DNA from: Betaproteobacteria bacterium | GTDB lineage: Bacteria > Pseudomonadota > Gammaproteobacteria > Burkholderiales > SG8-39 | DNA: 45,896 nt | Assembly (NCBI GenBank): GCA_947476535.1 | Contig: CANJRC010000020.1 | Span: forward strand, 1-45,896 | Direction of reading: 5' to 3' | In this document: piece after piece, positions 16,351 to 25,336 of the stretch | Layout of the letters: each line of letters begins with the position of its first letter | Numbering within the stretch: position 1 is the first letter of the stretch | Program-made: the position numbers and the translations under genes | Notes under the pieces: model-generated | Databases searched by the model: none | What the model was told of the DNA's origin: nothing | The model's input: the letters and a program-made list of their open reading frames with translations, nothing else

Positions 16351-17145
16351 TCAGTGCCCGGAATACTTCGGCGCCCGCTTCTCGCGGAACGCCGCCACGC
16401 CCTCGGCATGGTCGCGGGTGCTGTTGGATAGCACCTCGTAGGCGATGCCGGTGTCGAAATAGCTGTGCAGCAGTTGCTTCAACGGCATGTTGGCGGTGAT
16501 CTTGGTCCAGCGGATGGCCTTGGTTGCGCCCTTGGCGATGCGCTCTGCGAGACCATAGGTGGCCTCATCCAGCTGGTCTTCGCTCACCACCTCGGTGATG
16601 AGGCCGATGCGCTCGGCCTCCACGGCCGTGAGCATGTCACCGGTGAAGAGGTATTTCTTCGCCTTGGCATAACCGATGAGCTGCGGCCACAACAGCGCCC
16701 CCCCGTCGCCGGCCACCAGGCCCACCGACACATGCGGATCGCCGATCTTCACCTTGTCGTGCGCGACGATGATGTCACACAGGAGCGCGAGGCTGGCACC
16801 GAGGCCTGCGGCATGGCCATTCAGGCGGCAGATCAGCGGTTTTTCCAGGTCGGCCTGCGAGAAGATGATGCTTTTCGCTTCGCGCGCGATGACTTCGAAT
16901 TCCTCCGGCCGGTCGATGGAGGACTGCATCCAGGCGATGTCGCCGCCGGCGCAGAAGGCGCGGCCCGCGCCGGTGAGCACGATCACGTCCGATCCGGTGT
17001 CCGCCTGCAGGTCGGTGAACAGCGTCGAGAGTTCGGTGTGCAATTGTCCGTTGGCGGCGTTCATCTGCTCGGGACGGTTGAGCTTGGCGATGAGCACGCG
17101 CCCGCGGCGTTCGAAGGCAATGCATTGGTAGTCGTCGAATTTCAC
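16351..17145 (-). CDS. Enoyl-CoA hydratase/isomerase (crotonase) family protein
   Basis: 264 residues from GTG 17145, which has AGGAG about seven bases upstream; the open frame extends further but without family similarity. The oxyanion-hole segments are GRAFCAGGDIAWM and NGHAAGLGASLALLCDIIVA. The two Glu residues used by classical hydratases are not at their usual places: the first region reads GLGASLAL, the second DPHVSVGLVAGDGGALLWP, with Asp in the AGDGG segment. It may therefore be an isomerase, dehydratase or hydrolase variant acting on CoA thioesters. It converges with the FAH gene; the 106 bases between hold only a weak inverted repeat. Confidence 0.88.
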   Translation of the reverse strand: MKFDDYQCIAFERRGRVLIAKLNRPEQMNAANGQLHTELSTLFTDLQADTGSDVIVLTGAGRAFCAGGDIAWMQSSIDRPEEFEVIAREAKSIIFSQADLEKPLICRLNGHAAGLGASLALLCDIIVAHDKVKIGDPHVSVGLVAGDGGALLWPQLIGYAKAKKYLFTGDMLTAVEAERIGLITEVVSEDQLDEATYGLAERIAKGATKAIRWTKITANMPLKQLLHSYFDTGIAYEVLSNSTRDHAEGVAAFREKRAPKYSGH

Positions 17146-17348
17146 TGCGGTCTCCTGTGATGGCGGCTGTTCCGGGGTGCTGATGATGTTTGTGAGGAGT
17201 ATGCCAGAAGGGTCCGCTGCACTCGTCGGTGCAGGGCATTCCGAATACGGGCCGCGAAGCGGCTCTGCTATGCTGGTGTCCGCATGAACGTCGGATGGCG
17301 CTGCAGATCGATGGGTTGATATTGCTCGGCAGGGAAAAGGGGGCGGTG

Positions 17349-18412
17349 ATGAAAGAATTGACGGTGATTCGGGAGCGGCAGTGGCGGGCCGGAACAATGC
17401 TTGTCCTGGTAGCAACGCTCGGGCTCGCATCCCCAGGTGTGGTCCTGGCACAGGCGGCCAAGGCGGCGGCTACCGCAGCCGCAGATCTCGAGGCATTGTC
17501 AAGGCTGCCAAAGCCGAGGGCGAATTGACCTTCTACTCGGCCACCGCGGAGGGCATCTCCAAGCGCACGGCCGAGGCCTTCACCGCCAAGTACGGCATCA
17601 AGGCGGCCTATCTACGCTTGAACAGCGGCCAGTTGCTGCAGCGCTACGCGGCCGAAGCCGAAGCCAACAACATGGCGGCCGATGCCTTCTTCAACTCCAG
17701 CAACCCGGTGGGCTACGCCGACGACGGCATCAAGAAGGGCTGGGTCGATTCCATCGCCCAGGCGGGTCTGCCCGCAGTCAAGAGCGGCGAGTTCCCGGCG
17801 CGCTTCGTCACCAGCTCCACCGCGGTGGCGCAGATCAGCCCGTGGCTCATCGGCTACAACAGCGACAAGGTGAAAGGTAACGATATTCCGAAGGATTGGC
17901 CGGACGTGGTGAACGCCAAGTGGAAGGGCCAGGTGATACTGCCCGACCCGAGGGCTACGGATGCCTATCTCGATTACTGGCTGCTGCTGCTCGACACCTA
18001 CGGCGAGAACTTCTTCACCCAGCTGCGCGCCTTGAATGCCCGCCAGATCAACAGCGGGGTGCCGGCCATGGCCACGGTGGCCGCGGGTGAAAACGCGCTG
18101 ACCTTTCCCGCGGTGGCCTCCGTCGCGGCAGAACTCAAGGCCAAGGGTGCTGCGCTCGGCACCGTGACTCCCGAACTCACCACCGGCATCGAATTTCATA
18201 TCGCGATCTCGGCGCGCGCGAAGTCGAAGCATCCGAATGCCGCGCGCCTCTTCGCCAACTACGTGATGACGGCCGAGGGCAACGCGGTGATGGCGCGCGA
18301 TTCGGGCGCCGTGTCGGTGTTCGACACCAGCGCGCTCCCGAAGCGCTACCAGTTCGCCAAGCCGGGGGCGGCAGCCCGCAAGGATCAGCTCTACAAGCTG
18401 CTCGGCTTCTAG
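17349..18412 (+). pseudogene. Fe3+-type ABC transporter substrate-binding protein, frameshifted
   Basis: ATG 17349 (after AAAAGGGGG) starts a signal peptide MKELTVIRERQW through VVLAQAAKAA. The mature protein continues in a different frame (KAAKAEGELTFYSATAEG to the end at 18412). The total length is one base short of a multiple of three. The break is between 17494 and 17495: GAG-GC-ATT-GTC needs one more base after GGC. The mature part is intact, with family features such as ELTFYSAT, GYNSDKV and HPNAARLFANYV, as in periplasmic iron(III) or similar receptors. No permease genes are adjacent. It may be a sequencing error or an inactivated gene. Confidence 0.8.
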
Positions 18413-18428
18413 CAGGGCGTCCGTATCG

Positions 18429-18444
18429 GCAGCCGAGAGGCTGC
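18429..18444. terminator. Hairpin between convergent genes
   Basis: GCAGCC-GAGA-GGCTGC forms a six-base-pair stem with a tetraloop, and an outer ATCGG/CCGAT pair may extend it. It lies between the ends of the binding-protein gene and kup. There is no clear T-run, so terminator function is only plausible. Confidence 0.4.
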
Positions 18445-18456
18445 GCAACCCCGATG

Positions 18457-20346
18457 CTATATGGTGATCTGCGTGCCCAGTTCGATCACGCGGCTAGGCG
18501 GAAGGTTGAAGGATTCTGCTGCGCCGGGGCTGTTGCGTTGCATCCAGCGGAACAGCGTGCGTCGCCAGGTGAAGGGGCCGGCGCGCTCGGCCGCGGCAAT
18601 GATGGTCTTGCCGAGGAAGAAGGTGGTGTCTTCCATTTCGATGGCCAGGCCGTGGCGCTTCAAGAGCGCAAGACCCTTCGGGATGTCCGGTTCCTCGCGA
18701 AAGCCGTAGTGCAGCGTCACCCGGTAGATGGCGCCGCGCTCCAGTACCTCGACTTCGGGTCGCTCGGCATTGGCCACGTAGGGCACTTCCTCGGTGATGA
18801 GCGTGAGGAAGATCATGCGCTCGTGGATCACCTTGTTGTGCTTGAGGTTGTGCAACAGCGTGGTCGGCACATTGGTGATGTCGGCGGCCATGAAGATGGC
18901 TGTGCCCGGCACCCGCGCGATGCCGCCATCCGACAGGGATTTCAGGAAGCCTTCCATGGGCACGGCGTAGGCGGCATCGCGCGCGCTGATCACGGCGCGC
19001 ACGCGCTTCCAGGTCGAGAGCACGGTGAAGAGCACGAGACCGCAGGCCAGCGGGAACCAGCCGCCATCGAGGAACTTGGTGGCATTTGACGACACGAACA
19101 GCAACTCCACCACGCCGATCGAGATCAGAAGTCCCGCAAGCAGGCTGCGCGCGCGATGCTGCAGCTGCATCACCACGATGACGATGAGTGAGGTCTCCAG
19201 CAGCATGGTGAGCGAGACGGCGATGCCGTAGGCCGCGGCCAGCGCGTCGGAACTCTTGAAAGCGAACACCAGCAGCACCACCAGGATCATCATCAGCCAG
19301 TTGACGTGGCTGATGTAGATCTGGCCGCGTTCCACGTCCGACGTGACCTCCACTGGGATGCGCGGCAGGTAGCCCAGGCGCGAAGCCTGCTGCGTCACTG
19401 AGAAAGCGCCGGAGATGGTGGCCTGCGAGGCGATTACCGTGGCGGCTGTTGCGAGCACCACCAGTGGCAGCACCCACTCGGCGGGCGCGAGCAGGTAGAA
19501 GGGGTTGCGCACCGCCTCACTGTCGCGCAGCACCAGCGCGCCCTGGCCGAAGTAGTTGAGCATCAGGCAGGGGAATACCAATGCGAACCAGGCGATGTGG
19601 ATGGGATTGCGCCCGAAGTGGCCCATGTCGGCATACAGCGCCTCGGCGCCGGTGAGGGCAAGGAACACTGCGCCCAGCGCGAGAAAGGCTATGTGCGGCG
19701 CGCGCATCGCAAAGCCCAGTGCGTGGCGCGGATCGATGGCCTGCAGCACTTCCGGGGTCTCGATGATGCTGCGCGTGCCCAAGCCCGCCATGATCAAAAG
19801 CCACACCACGGTGATGGGACCGAACAGCTTGCCCACGCTGCCGGTGCCGCGACTCTGGATGGAGAACAGCGCGATGATGATGACTACCGTGATGGGCACC
19901 ACCCAATGGGCGAGTTGCGGCGTGGCCACTGAAAGTCCCTCTACCGCAGAGAGCACCGAGATGGCCGGTGTGATCACGGCGTCACCATAGAAGAGCGATG
20001 CGCCGGCCACCGCCAGCACCGACGCCATCCATGCCAGGCGTGGCCGGTCGCGTAACTGGCGAGAAGTGAACGCTAACAGCGCGAGGATCCCGCCCTCGCC
20101 ACGGTTGTCGAAACGCAGCACGATGGTGATGTACTTCAGCGATACGATCAGCGTCACCGCCCAGAACATCATTGACAGCACGGCCAGCACATTGGGCAGG
20201 TTGAGCGGCATGCCGTGCGCGCCGGCGAAGGCCTCCTTGAACGCATACAGGGGGCTGGTGCCGATATCGCCAAAGACAACGCCCAGCGCGCCGAGTATCA
20301 GCGTGCTGGGGGAGGACTTGTGATGGGTGTCTGGTGTGTTGACCAA
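18457..20346 (-). CDS. kup: Kup-family low-affinity potassium transporter
   Basis: Twelve membrane helices followed by a cytosolic C-terminal domain. LGALGVVFGDIGTSPLYAFK near the N-terminus is the Kup signature, and GGIARVPGTAIFMA in the C-terminal part is also typical. It carries K+ uptake coupled to protons. The start is uncertain. TTG 20346 gives 629 residues, the usual length, and begins VNTPDTHHKSSPSTL as in relatives. An ATG at 20478 in the same frame would add 44 unrelated residues and lie 18 bases from the divergent RidA start. No strong ribosome site favours either. Confidence 0.88.
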   Translation of the reverse strand: MVNTPDTHHKSSPSTLILGALGVVFGDIGTSPLYAFKEAFAGAHGMPLNLPNVLAVLSMMFWAVTLIVSLKYITIVLRFDNRGEGGILALLAFTSRQLRDRPRLAWMASVLAVAGASLFYGDAVITPAISVLSAVEGLSVATPQLAHWVVPITVVIIIALFSIQSRGTGSVGKLFGPITVVWLLIMAGLGTRSIIETPEVLQAIDPRHALGFAMRAPHIAFLALGAVFLALTGAEALYADMGHFGRNPIHIAWFALVFPCLMLNYFGQGALVLRDSEAVRNPFYLLAPAEWVLPLVVLATAATVIASQATISGAFSVTQQASRLGYLPRIPVEVTSDVERGQIYISHVNWLMMILVVLLVFAFKSSDALAAAYGIAVSLTMLLETSLIVIVVMQLQHRARSLLAGLLISIGVVELLFVSSNATKFLDGGWFPLACGLVLFTVLSTWKRVRAVISARDAAYAVPMEGFLKSLSDGGIARVPGTAIFMAADITNVPTTLLHNLKHNKVIHERMIFLTLITEEVPYVANAERPEVEVLERGAIYRVTLHYGFREEPDIPKGLALLKRHGLAIEMEDTTFFLGKTIIAAAERAGPFTWRRTLFRWMQRNSPGAAESFNLPPSRVIELGTQITI

Positions 20347-20495
20347 GCGCGAGCCGACAGCTGGAGATGCGCTGACAGAAGTGATTGTTCGGGGGTGATT
20401 GTGCGGCGCAACAATACGCCTCCAGGAGGAGAAATGCAAATGGGGCCGTGCCGTCGAAATTGGGATAGCCTCACGCATCGTTTTCGGAGCTGCCC

Positions 20496-20897
20496 ATGAA
20501 GCAACACATCGTTCGTCCGGCGGGCATGCCCGCTCCCAGCGCTTATGCACACCTTGTTACTGCCCGTGGTGGAACGACAATCTACATCGCCGGGCAGGTG
20601 GCGCTCGATGAAGCGGGTCGCCTGGTGGGAGGTGGGGACATTGTCGCGCAGGCCGAGCAGGCCTATGTCAATGTGGGCATTGCGTTGACGGCCGCCGGCG
20701 CGCGCTTCACCGACGTCGTGAAGTTGACGATCTACATCGTCGACTACAGGCCCGAGCATGGCGCTCCGCTGCGCCAACTTCGCGAGCGCATCTTTCCGGC
20801 GCCGAACCAGCCCGTGTGCACGGTGGTGGGCGTTGCAGCGCTGGGGCGGCCGGGGTTGCTGATCGAGGTGGATGCGACGGCGGTGACGGATTCCTGA
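20496..20897 (+). CDS. RidA/YjgF-family protein
   Basis: 133 residues. The family core is visible in YIAGQVALDEAGRLVGGGD, the central QAEQAYVNVGIAL helix, the VKLTIYIVDY strand, and C-terminal GRPGLLIEVDATAV. RidA proteins hydrolyse reactive enamine/imine intermediates formed by PLP enzymes. The classical catalytic Arg of the C-terminal CxxR motif is not obvious (PVCTVVGVAALGRP), so it may belong to an Rid1-7 subgroup with another role. It diverges from kup. Confidence 0.85.
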   Translation: MKQHIVRPAGMPAPSAYAHLVTARGGTTIYIAGQVALDEAGRLVGGGDIVAQAEQAYVNVGIALTAAGARFTDVVKLTIYIVDYRPEHGAPLRQLRERIFPAPNQPVCTVVGVAALGRPGLLIEVDATAVTDS

Positions 20898-21045
20898 GGC
20901 AAACGCTGTGCTTCACGTCGGACGATTCGACGGAAGGGTACTCAGGGACTGATACAATATTTGAGGGTGCCGGTGTGCGTGCAGCAGGCCGGCAGGTTCT
21001 TGCGATGGTCGGGCCGCCTCGCATTACGTTTGTACTGGAACCCTC

Positions 21046-22302
21046 GTGCCCGATCACCTCATCGAAGTGTGCGCCGCCATCGTCTTTGCGATAGCGCTGA
21101 TCCACACCTTCTCCACCAGCTTTTTCGAGCACCTGGCGCACACGCAGCCGCGCCACGCTGACGCTTGGCACCTGCTCGGTGAAGTCGAGGTTGTCTTCGG
21201 CCTCTGGGCCATGGTCCTGATCGTGCTCATGTTCGCCATCGGCGGCAAGGCATCCGTCGTGGCTTACATGGACTCGCGCAACTTCACCGAGCCCATGTTC
21301 GTATTCGTCATCATGGTGATCGCCGGCACGCGGCCGGTTCTGCAGTTGGCCGCCGCCTCGGTGCGGCTGGCGGCTGGCCTCTTGCCCATGGCGCGCGGAA
21401 CAGCGGTGTACTTCCTCGTGCTGTCGCTGGTGCCGCTCCTCGGCTCCTTCATCACCGAGCCGGCCGCGATGACGGTGGCCGCGCTGATGCTGCGCGATTC
21501 GCTCTTCCGTCGTGGGGCCTCCACCAACCTGAAGTACGCCACGCTCGGCGTGCTGTTCGTGAACATCTCCATCGGCGGCACACTGACGCCATTCGCGGCG
21601 CCACCGGTCATCATGGTGTCGGCGAAGTGGAACTGGGACCTCGCCTTCATGCTGGGTACCTTCGGCTGGAAGGCGGCCATCGCGGTCCTCGTCAATGCGA
21701 CCGTGGTCACGCTGGTGTTTCGACGCGAGCTTTTGCGCATCGCGGCCGGTGAGGCGGTAGGGGCTGTCAGAGTGCCGCCCGGTGTGATGCTGGTCCACAT
21801 ACTCTTCCTCTGCGCGGTGGTGGTTTTCGGCCACCATCCGGAAATCTTCATCGGCATCCTGCTGTTCTTTATCGGCTATGCCACCGCCTACCAGCGCCAC
21901 CAGGATCGGCTGATCCTGCGCGAAGCCCTGCTGGTTGCCTTCTTCCTCGCCGGGTTGGTGGTGCTGAGCGGCCTGCAGCAGTGGTGGTTGCAGCCGCTGC
22001 TGCTTGGCTTGGACGCACAGTCGGTGTTCTACGGTGCCACGGCGCTGACAGCCATTGCCGACAACGCGGCGCTGACCTACCTCGGATCAATGGTGGAAGG
22101 ACTGAGCGACGAATTCAAGGTGGCGCTCGTGGCAGGTGCCGTGACCGGCGGCGGACTGACCATCATCGCCAATGCGCCCAACTTGGTGGGCGCGGCGATG
22201 CTCAAGGGCGATTTTCATGAAGGAGCGATCCACCCGCTGGCGTTGCTTCTCGCTGCGCTACCGCCCACCTTTGTCGCGGTGCTGGCCTTCAGGGGGCTGT
22301 GA
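21046..22302 (+). CDS. Putative Na+/H+ antiporter (PF07399-type membrane protein)
   Basis: 418 residues from GTG 21046 with eleven or twelve hydrophobic segments. LIHTFSTSFFEHLAHTQPRH at the N-terminus, SFITEPAAMTVAAL in the middle and FYGATALTAIADNAALTYLG followed by TGGGLTIIANAPNLVG near the end are characteristic of the putative Na+/H+ antiporter family related to ion transporters with paired Asp/Asn motifs. Function is by family only. A TACAAT hexamer at 20953-20958 could be a -10 element, but no convincing -35 was found. Confidence 0.82.
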   Translation: MPDHLIEVCAAIVFAIALIHTFSTSFFEHLAHTQPRHADAWHLLGEVEVVFGLWAMVLIVLMFAIGGKASVVAYMDSRNFTEPMFVFVIMVIAGTRPVLQLAAASVRLAAGLLPMARGTAVYFLVLSLVPLLGSFITEPAAMTVAALMLRDSLFRRGASTNLKYATLGVLFVNISIGGTLTPFAAPPVIMVSAKWNWDLAFMLGTFGWKAAIAVLVNATVVTLVFRRELLRIAAGEAVGAVRVPPGVMLVHILFLCAVVVFGHHPEIFIGILLFFIGYATAYQRHQDRLILREALLVAFFLAGLVVLSGLQQWWLQPLLLGLDAQSVFYGATALTAIADNAALTYLGSMVEGLSDEFKVALVAGAVTGGGLTIIANAPNLVGAAMLKGDFHEGAIHPLALLLAALPPTFVAVLAFRGL

Positions 22303-22500
22303 CGCGGGTGTACTTCGCCGGGAAGTGTCCGAAACGTCGGCGATTGGCCAGCGCCGGAGGGGAGTATTCTGGCGGTTCAGACTGCGTGATCGGTGCAGTG
22401 TGATCTGTGCGATGAAATCCTGTCGGAGGCATCTGCATGGCTTCGGGCAGCGTTGATCAGCAGCGAATCCCATTCAACCCGTTGGAGAAGGATATACGCC

Positions 22501-22923
22501 ATGGCAATCCCCGGTTTTGATCCCAGCAACTTCGCGTTTCCGGACATCGGCAAGATGATGGAGCAGTTCAAGGTGCCGGGCATCGACGTCGGCAAGATCG
22601 TCGAGGCGCAGAGGAAGGACATCGAGGCGCTCACGCAGGCCAACCAGGCGGCGTACGCCGGTGTGCAGGAGCTCGCCAAGCGGCAGGCCGAGATCCTTCA
22701 GGAAACCATGGCCGAGTGGCAGGCGGCGATGTCGCGTATGGGCAGCGGGGATACGTCTGCCCAGGCAGAGCTCGCGCAAAAGGCATTGGGCAAGGCGGTC
22801 AACAACATGCGCGAGATGGCGGAATTGACGGCGAAGTCGCAGACCCAGGCCTGGGAGGTCATCCAGAAACGCTTCCGCGAAAACCTCGCCGACATGATGA
22901 AGTTGATGCAGCCGCCGAAGTAA
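22501..22923 (+). CDS. Phasin family protein
   Basis: 140 residues from ATG 22501, preceded by GGAGAAGG. It is rich in Ala, Gln and Glu and mainly amphipathic helix, with the family pattern VEAQRKDIEALTQANQAAYA followed by VQELAKRQAEILQ. Phasins coat polyhydroxyalkanoate granules and control their size and number. No PHA synthase is in the window. 22303-22500 upstream contains the promoter region and a weak repeat-like GGAGGGGAGTATTC. Confidence 0.9.
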   Translation: MAIPGFDPSNFAFPDIGKMMEQFKVPGIDVGKIVEAQRKDIEALTQANQAAYAGVQELAKRQAEILQETMAEWQAAMSRMGSGDTSAQAELAQKALGKAVNNMREMAELTAKSQTQAWEVIQKRFRENLADMMKLMQPPK

Positions 22924-22999
22924 TACTGCGCGGCCACGCAGTATCGCTGTTCATGGCTACTGACGTAGGGGAGCGCGAGGCGATGCGTTTTTGAAACAG
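22923..22999 (+). repeat. Dispersed two-hairpin repeat, degenerate copy
   Basis: A perfect eight-pair hairpin ATACTGCG-CGGCCA-CGCAGTAT (22923-22944) begins on the last base of the phasin stop codon. Twenty bases later GTAGGGGAGCGCGAGGCGAT (from 22965) and TTTTTGAAA align with GTAGGGGAGTATGAGGGGAT and TTTTGAAA of the 44.3-kb copy, with the closing half of hairpin 2 missing. It lies between convergent phasin and aminotransferase genes. Confidence 0.5.
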
Positions 23000-23019
23000 T
23001 GACCTCGCCTTGATTGGGA

Positions 23020-24261
23020 CTACTTCCCCGCGCAGCGTGCCAGCACCTTGCCGAAGAGGGCGATGCCGTCCTCGATATCCTGGATGCTCATGTGCGCCCA
23101 GGCGAGGCGCACGAATCGTTCGGCGCGCGGGTCGTTGGAGAATAGTTCGCCGGCACGCAGTGCAATGCCTTCCGCTGCCGCCGCGGCCGGCACCTTCGGC
23201 CAGTCGATCGCCTCCGACATTTCCAGCCAGAAGTAGATCCCTCCGGGTGGTGTGTCGAAGGTTACCCATTGCCCGCAGTGTTTCCGAAGTGCAGCGACAC
23301 CGGCGTCGCGCTTTTGTTTCAGCAGCAGTCGCGCGTGCTCCACGTTGGGCGCGTAGCTGCCGCTTGCCAGGTAGCGCGCCAATGCGCGTGTCGTGATCTG
23401 GCTCACGCCCAGGTCCTGGCGCACCGCGGCCAGCGCCTTCAGGGCGTCGGGGTGGCCGGCCATCCAGCCGATGCGAAGCCCGGGTGCAATGGTCTTGCTG
23501 CAGCTATCGGATTGCAGCACGCGTCCGCCGCCATCGGCCTGCGCGAGGTCGAGCGCCAGCAGCGTCGGCGGCGGCGGCGCATCGAAATGGAAGGCGTAGT
23601 AGCAGTTGTCCTCGAGGATCATGAAGTCCCACTCGCGCGCGAGGGCGATGAGGCGCTGGCGGCGTTCCAGCGACAGCACCGAGCAGGTGGGCAACTGGAA
23701 AGTGGCGATGGTGTACACCAGCTTCACGCGATGGCCGGCGGCTTTCAGCTTAATGAGCCGCGCGACGAGCGCATCGATGTCCATGCCGTCTCGGTCCATG
23801 GGCACGGTGCGCACCTCTGCGCCTGCCTGCTGCAGGTAACCCAGCACGGCGCCGAAGGACGCCTGCTCGAGGATCACGCCGTCGCCCGGGTCGATGAGCG
23901 CCGAGACTGCGAGCGAGAGCCCCTGCGAGGAGCCGTTCACCACCATGACGTTCGATGCGTCGAGCGCGCGGCCGCCATCGACGGTATCGCGTGCGTTGAG
24001 AAGCTTGGCGATTTCCTCGCGCAGGCCAACGAAGCCGTAGGCCATCTCGGCCCGCCCGCCCGCGCCCTGGTACTTGCAGGCGGTGATGCCCTCGTCGTCG
24101 AAGACGGCATTGAACGCGGCGCGCAATTCGGCGACCGGGTAGGCGCCCGGGTCGGGCTGGCCCTGGAAGAAATCGTAGCGGCACGGGTCGGGCGGCTGGT
24201 ACTGGACTGAGGCCGGCGAGCCGGCGCGCGCCGAGCGCAGCAAGGCGATGGCTGAGGTCAT
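23020..24261 (-). CDS. PLP-dependent class I/II aminotransferase
   Basis: 413 residues from ATG 24261. It has the fold type I layout: NVMVVNGSSQGLSLAV (phosphate-binding start of the large domain), EDNCYYAFHF (Asp/Tyr contacts to PLP), and SDSCSKTIAPGLRIGWMAG with the Schiff-base Lys and the phosphate-binding Arg. The closest general group is the 2-aminoadipate/MocR-like aminotransferases. The donor and acceptor are unknown. It converges with the phasin gene and diverges from vapBC. Confidence 0.88.
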   Translation of the reverse strand: MTSAIALLRSARAGSPASVQYQPPDPCRYDFFQGQPDPGAYPVAELRAAFNAVFDDEGITACKYQGAGGRAEMAYGFVGLREEIAKLLNARDTVDGGRALDASNVMVVNGSSQGLSLAVSALIDPGDGVILEQASFGAVLGYLQQAGAEVRTVPMDRDGMDIDALVARLIKLKAAGHRVKLVYTIATFQLPTCSVLSLERRQRLIALAREWDFMILEDNCYYAFHFDAPPPPTLLALDLAQADGGGRVLQSDSCSKTIAPGLRIGWMAGHPDALKALAAVRQDLGVSQITTRALARYLASGSYAPNVEHARLLLKQKRDAGVAALRKHCGQWVTFDTPPGGIYFWLEMSEAIDWPKVPAAAAAEGIALRAGELFSNDPRAERFVRLAWAHMSIQDIEDGIALFGKVLARCAGK

Positions 24262-24505
24262 GAAGCGATTCCCTGGTGTGGACCGATGGCGGTGCATATG
24301 GACAGTGGATCGGCGGTGAGCTTATCCTAGCGCGCCGGTCGGGAGGCCATCACCGCGGTGCACTCCAAGACGCGGCACTGCTCAAGCGAGGGGCCCGCTG
24401 ATTGTCAAGATACTCACGCCCCTGGGCTTGCCTGCGAGAGCGCAACAGACCTGCACCACCTCAACATGACACGACACCTCAAACCGCGGACTTCCAGGAA
24501 AGCAT

Positions 24506-24535
24506 TACAATCCGCTCCACACATCATCGTGTGTG
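24506..24535 (+). promoter_or_regulatory. vapBC promoter and palindromic operator candidate
   Basis: TACAAT (24506-24511) is a good -10 hexamer, and the inverted repeat CACACA-TCATCG-TGTGTG (24518-24535) lies at the predicted transcription start, 27 bases before the vapB start. This is the usual place for the VapBC autorepression site. No clear -35 element is seen. The remainder of 24299-24505 shows nothing I recognise. Confidence 0.5.
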
Positions 24536-24562
24536 AAAAAATGACCGCAGAAGGGAGTTCCC

Positions 24563-24793
24563 GTGGCAACCAATCTCGCTCTGGATGACAAACTGATCAA
24601 CGAGGCTGTACGCGTCAGCGGCCATCGCACCAAGAAGGCTGCGGTAACTCACGCCCTGATCGAGTATATCCAGCGCCATAAACAGCGCGGCATTCTGGAC
24701 CTGTTCGGAAAATTGGATTTGCTTCCAGCCGCCGAAATGAAACGCCAGCGCAGCCTGGCGCGAGGATCGGTGCGACGCAAAAGTCAAGCCTGA
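24563..24793 (+). CDS. vapB: VapB-type antitoxin
   Basis: 76 residues from GTG 24563 with AAGGGAG upstream. The N-terminal half (LALDDKLINEAVRVSGHRTK followed by KAAVTHALIEYIQRHKQR) matches the ribbon-helix-helix VapB family that opens with a short strand and two helices. The basic C-terminal half should wrap around the toxin. It would neutralise the PIN toxin encoded ten bases downstream and bind the operator upstream. Confidence 0.9.
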   Translation: MATNLALDDKLINEAVRVSGHRTKKAAVTHALIEYIQRHKQRGILDLFGKLDLLPAAEMKRQRSLARGSVRRKSQA

Positions 24794-24803
24794 CGGGCGG
24801 GCA

Positions 24804-25214
24804 ATGGTCATTGTCGATACCTCGGTGTGGTCACTTGCGCTGCGACGCAGGCGCAATCAGCCTGCCAATGACGCGTCGATCGCGGAACTTGTGCGTCTCA
24901 TCGGGGAAGGGGAAGCGCTGATCGCTGGTCCCATCCGCCAGGAATTGCTGTCCGGTGTCGTGAGCGAAGAACAGTTTGTTGCGCTACGTGATCGGCTCGA
25001 TCCGTTTCCCGACCTTCCCATTCTGACCGGTGACTATGAGCGCGCGGCAATGTGCTTTAACCAGTGCCGGGCACGCGGCGTGCAAGGCTCGAATACGGAC
25101 TACCTGATTTGCGCGTTGGCACTCAGGCTGCGAGTACCTGTGTTTTCCACCGATCTGGACTTTGGTCGATATGCGGGAATTTTGGGAGTGCGTTTGCACA
25201 GGACAGACGCATAA
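24804..25214 (+). CDS. vapC: VapC toxin, PIN-domain ribonuclease
   Basis: 136 residues. The PIN acidic residues are in place: Asp5 (MVIVDTSVW), Glu47 (IRQELLSG), Asp99 (GSNTDYLICALA) and Asp117 (VFSTDLDFG). All four are expected for Mg2+-dependent RNA cleavage, typically of initiator tRNA or rRNA loops, so the toxin looks intact. It starts ten bases after vapB and ends just before the best-preserved dispersed repeat. Confidence 0.92.
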   Translation: MVIVDTSVWSLALRRRRNQPANDASIAELVRLIGEGEALIAGPIRQELLSGVVSEEQFVALRDRLDPFPDLPILTGDYERAAMCFNQCRARGVQGSNTDYLICALALRLRVPVFSTDLDFGRYAGILGVRLHRTDA

Positions 25215-25242
25215 GTATCAGGCCGCCTGGAAGAGAGACAGC

Positions 25243-25330
25243 TCAGGGGCCATTTCAGAATTACCGAAATGGCCCCTGAAGTAGGGGAGTTTGAGGGGAG
25301 TATCCCCTCAATTGTGATATGGCCTAAGTA
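25243..25330 (+). repeat. Dispersed two-hairpin repeat, best-preserved copy
   Basis: Hairpin 1 is a perfect 13-base-pair inverted repeat CAGGGGCCATTTC / GAAATGGCCCCTG (25244-25256 and 25266-25278) with a nine-base loop AGAATTACC. After AAGTAGGGGAGT comes hairpin 2, TTGAGGGGA-GTA-TCCCCTCAA (25291-25311), nine perfect pairs with a three-base loop, then TTGTGATATGGCCTAAG. It lies between convergent vapC and alpha/beta hydrolase genes. The copies at 3.6 and 44.3 kb align over most of this length. Confidence 0.85.
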
Positions 25331-25336
25331 GGGAAT

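Noticed and set aside
17490..17500. Programmed ribosomal frameshifting as an explanation for the broken binding-protein gene
   Set aside because: No slippery heptamer, Shine-Dalgarno-like stimulator or downstream stem is visible, and a similar one-base loss occurs in two other genes at unrelated contexts. Deletion or sequencing error is simpler.
20420..20432. CCTCCAGGAGG palindrome in the kup-ridA divergent region as an operator
   Set aside because: It is short and can be explained by overlapping Shine-Dalgarno-like sequences on both strands, with no matching second site.
22356..22375. GGAGGGGAGTATTC as a further copy of the dispersed repeat
   Set aside because: Only about a dozen bases match, neither hairpin is present, and it is not between convergent genes.
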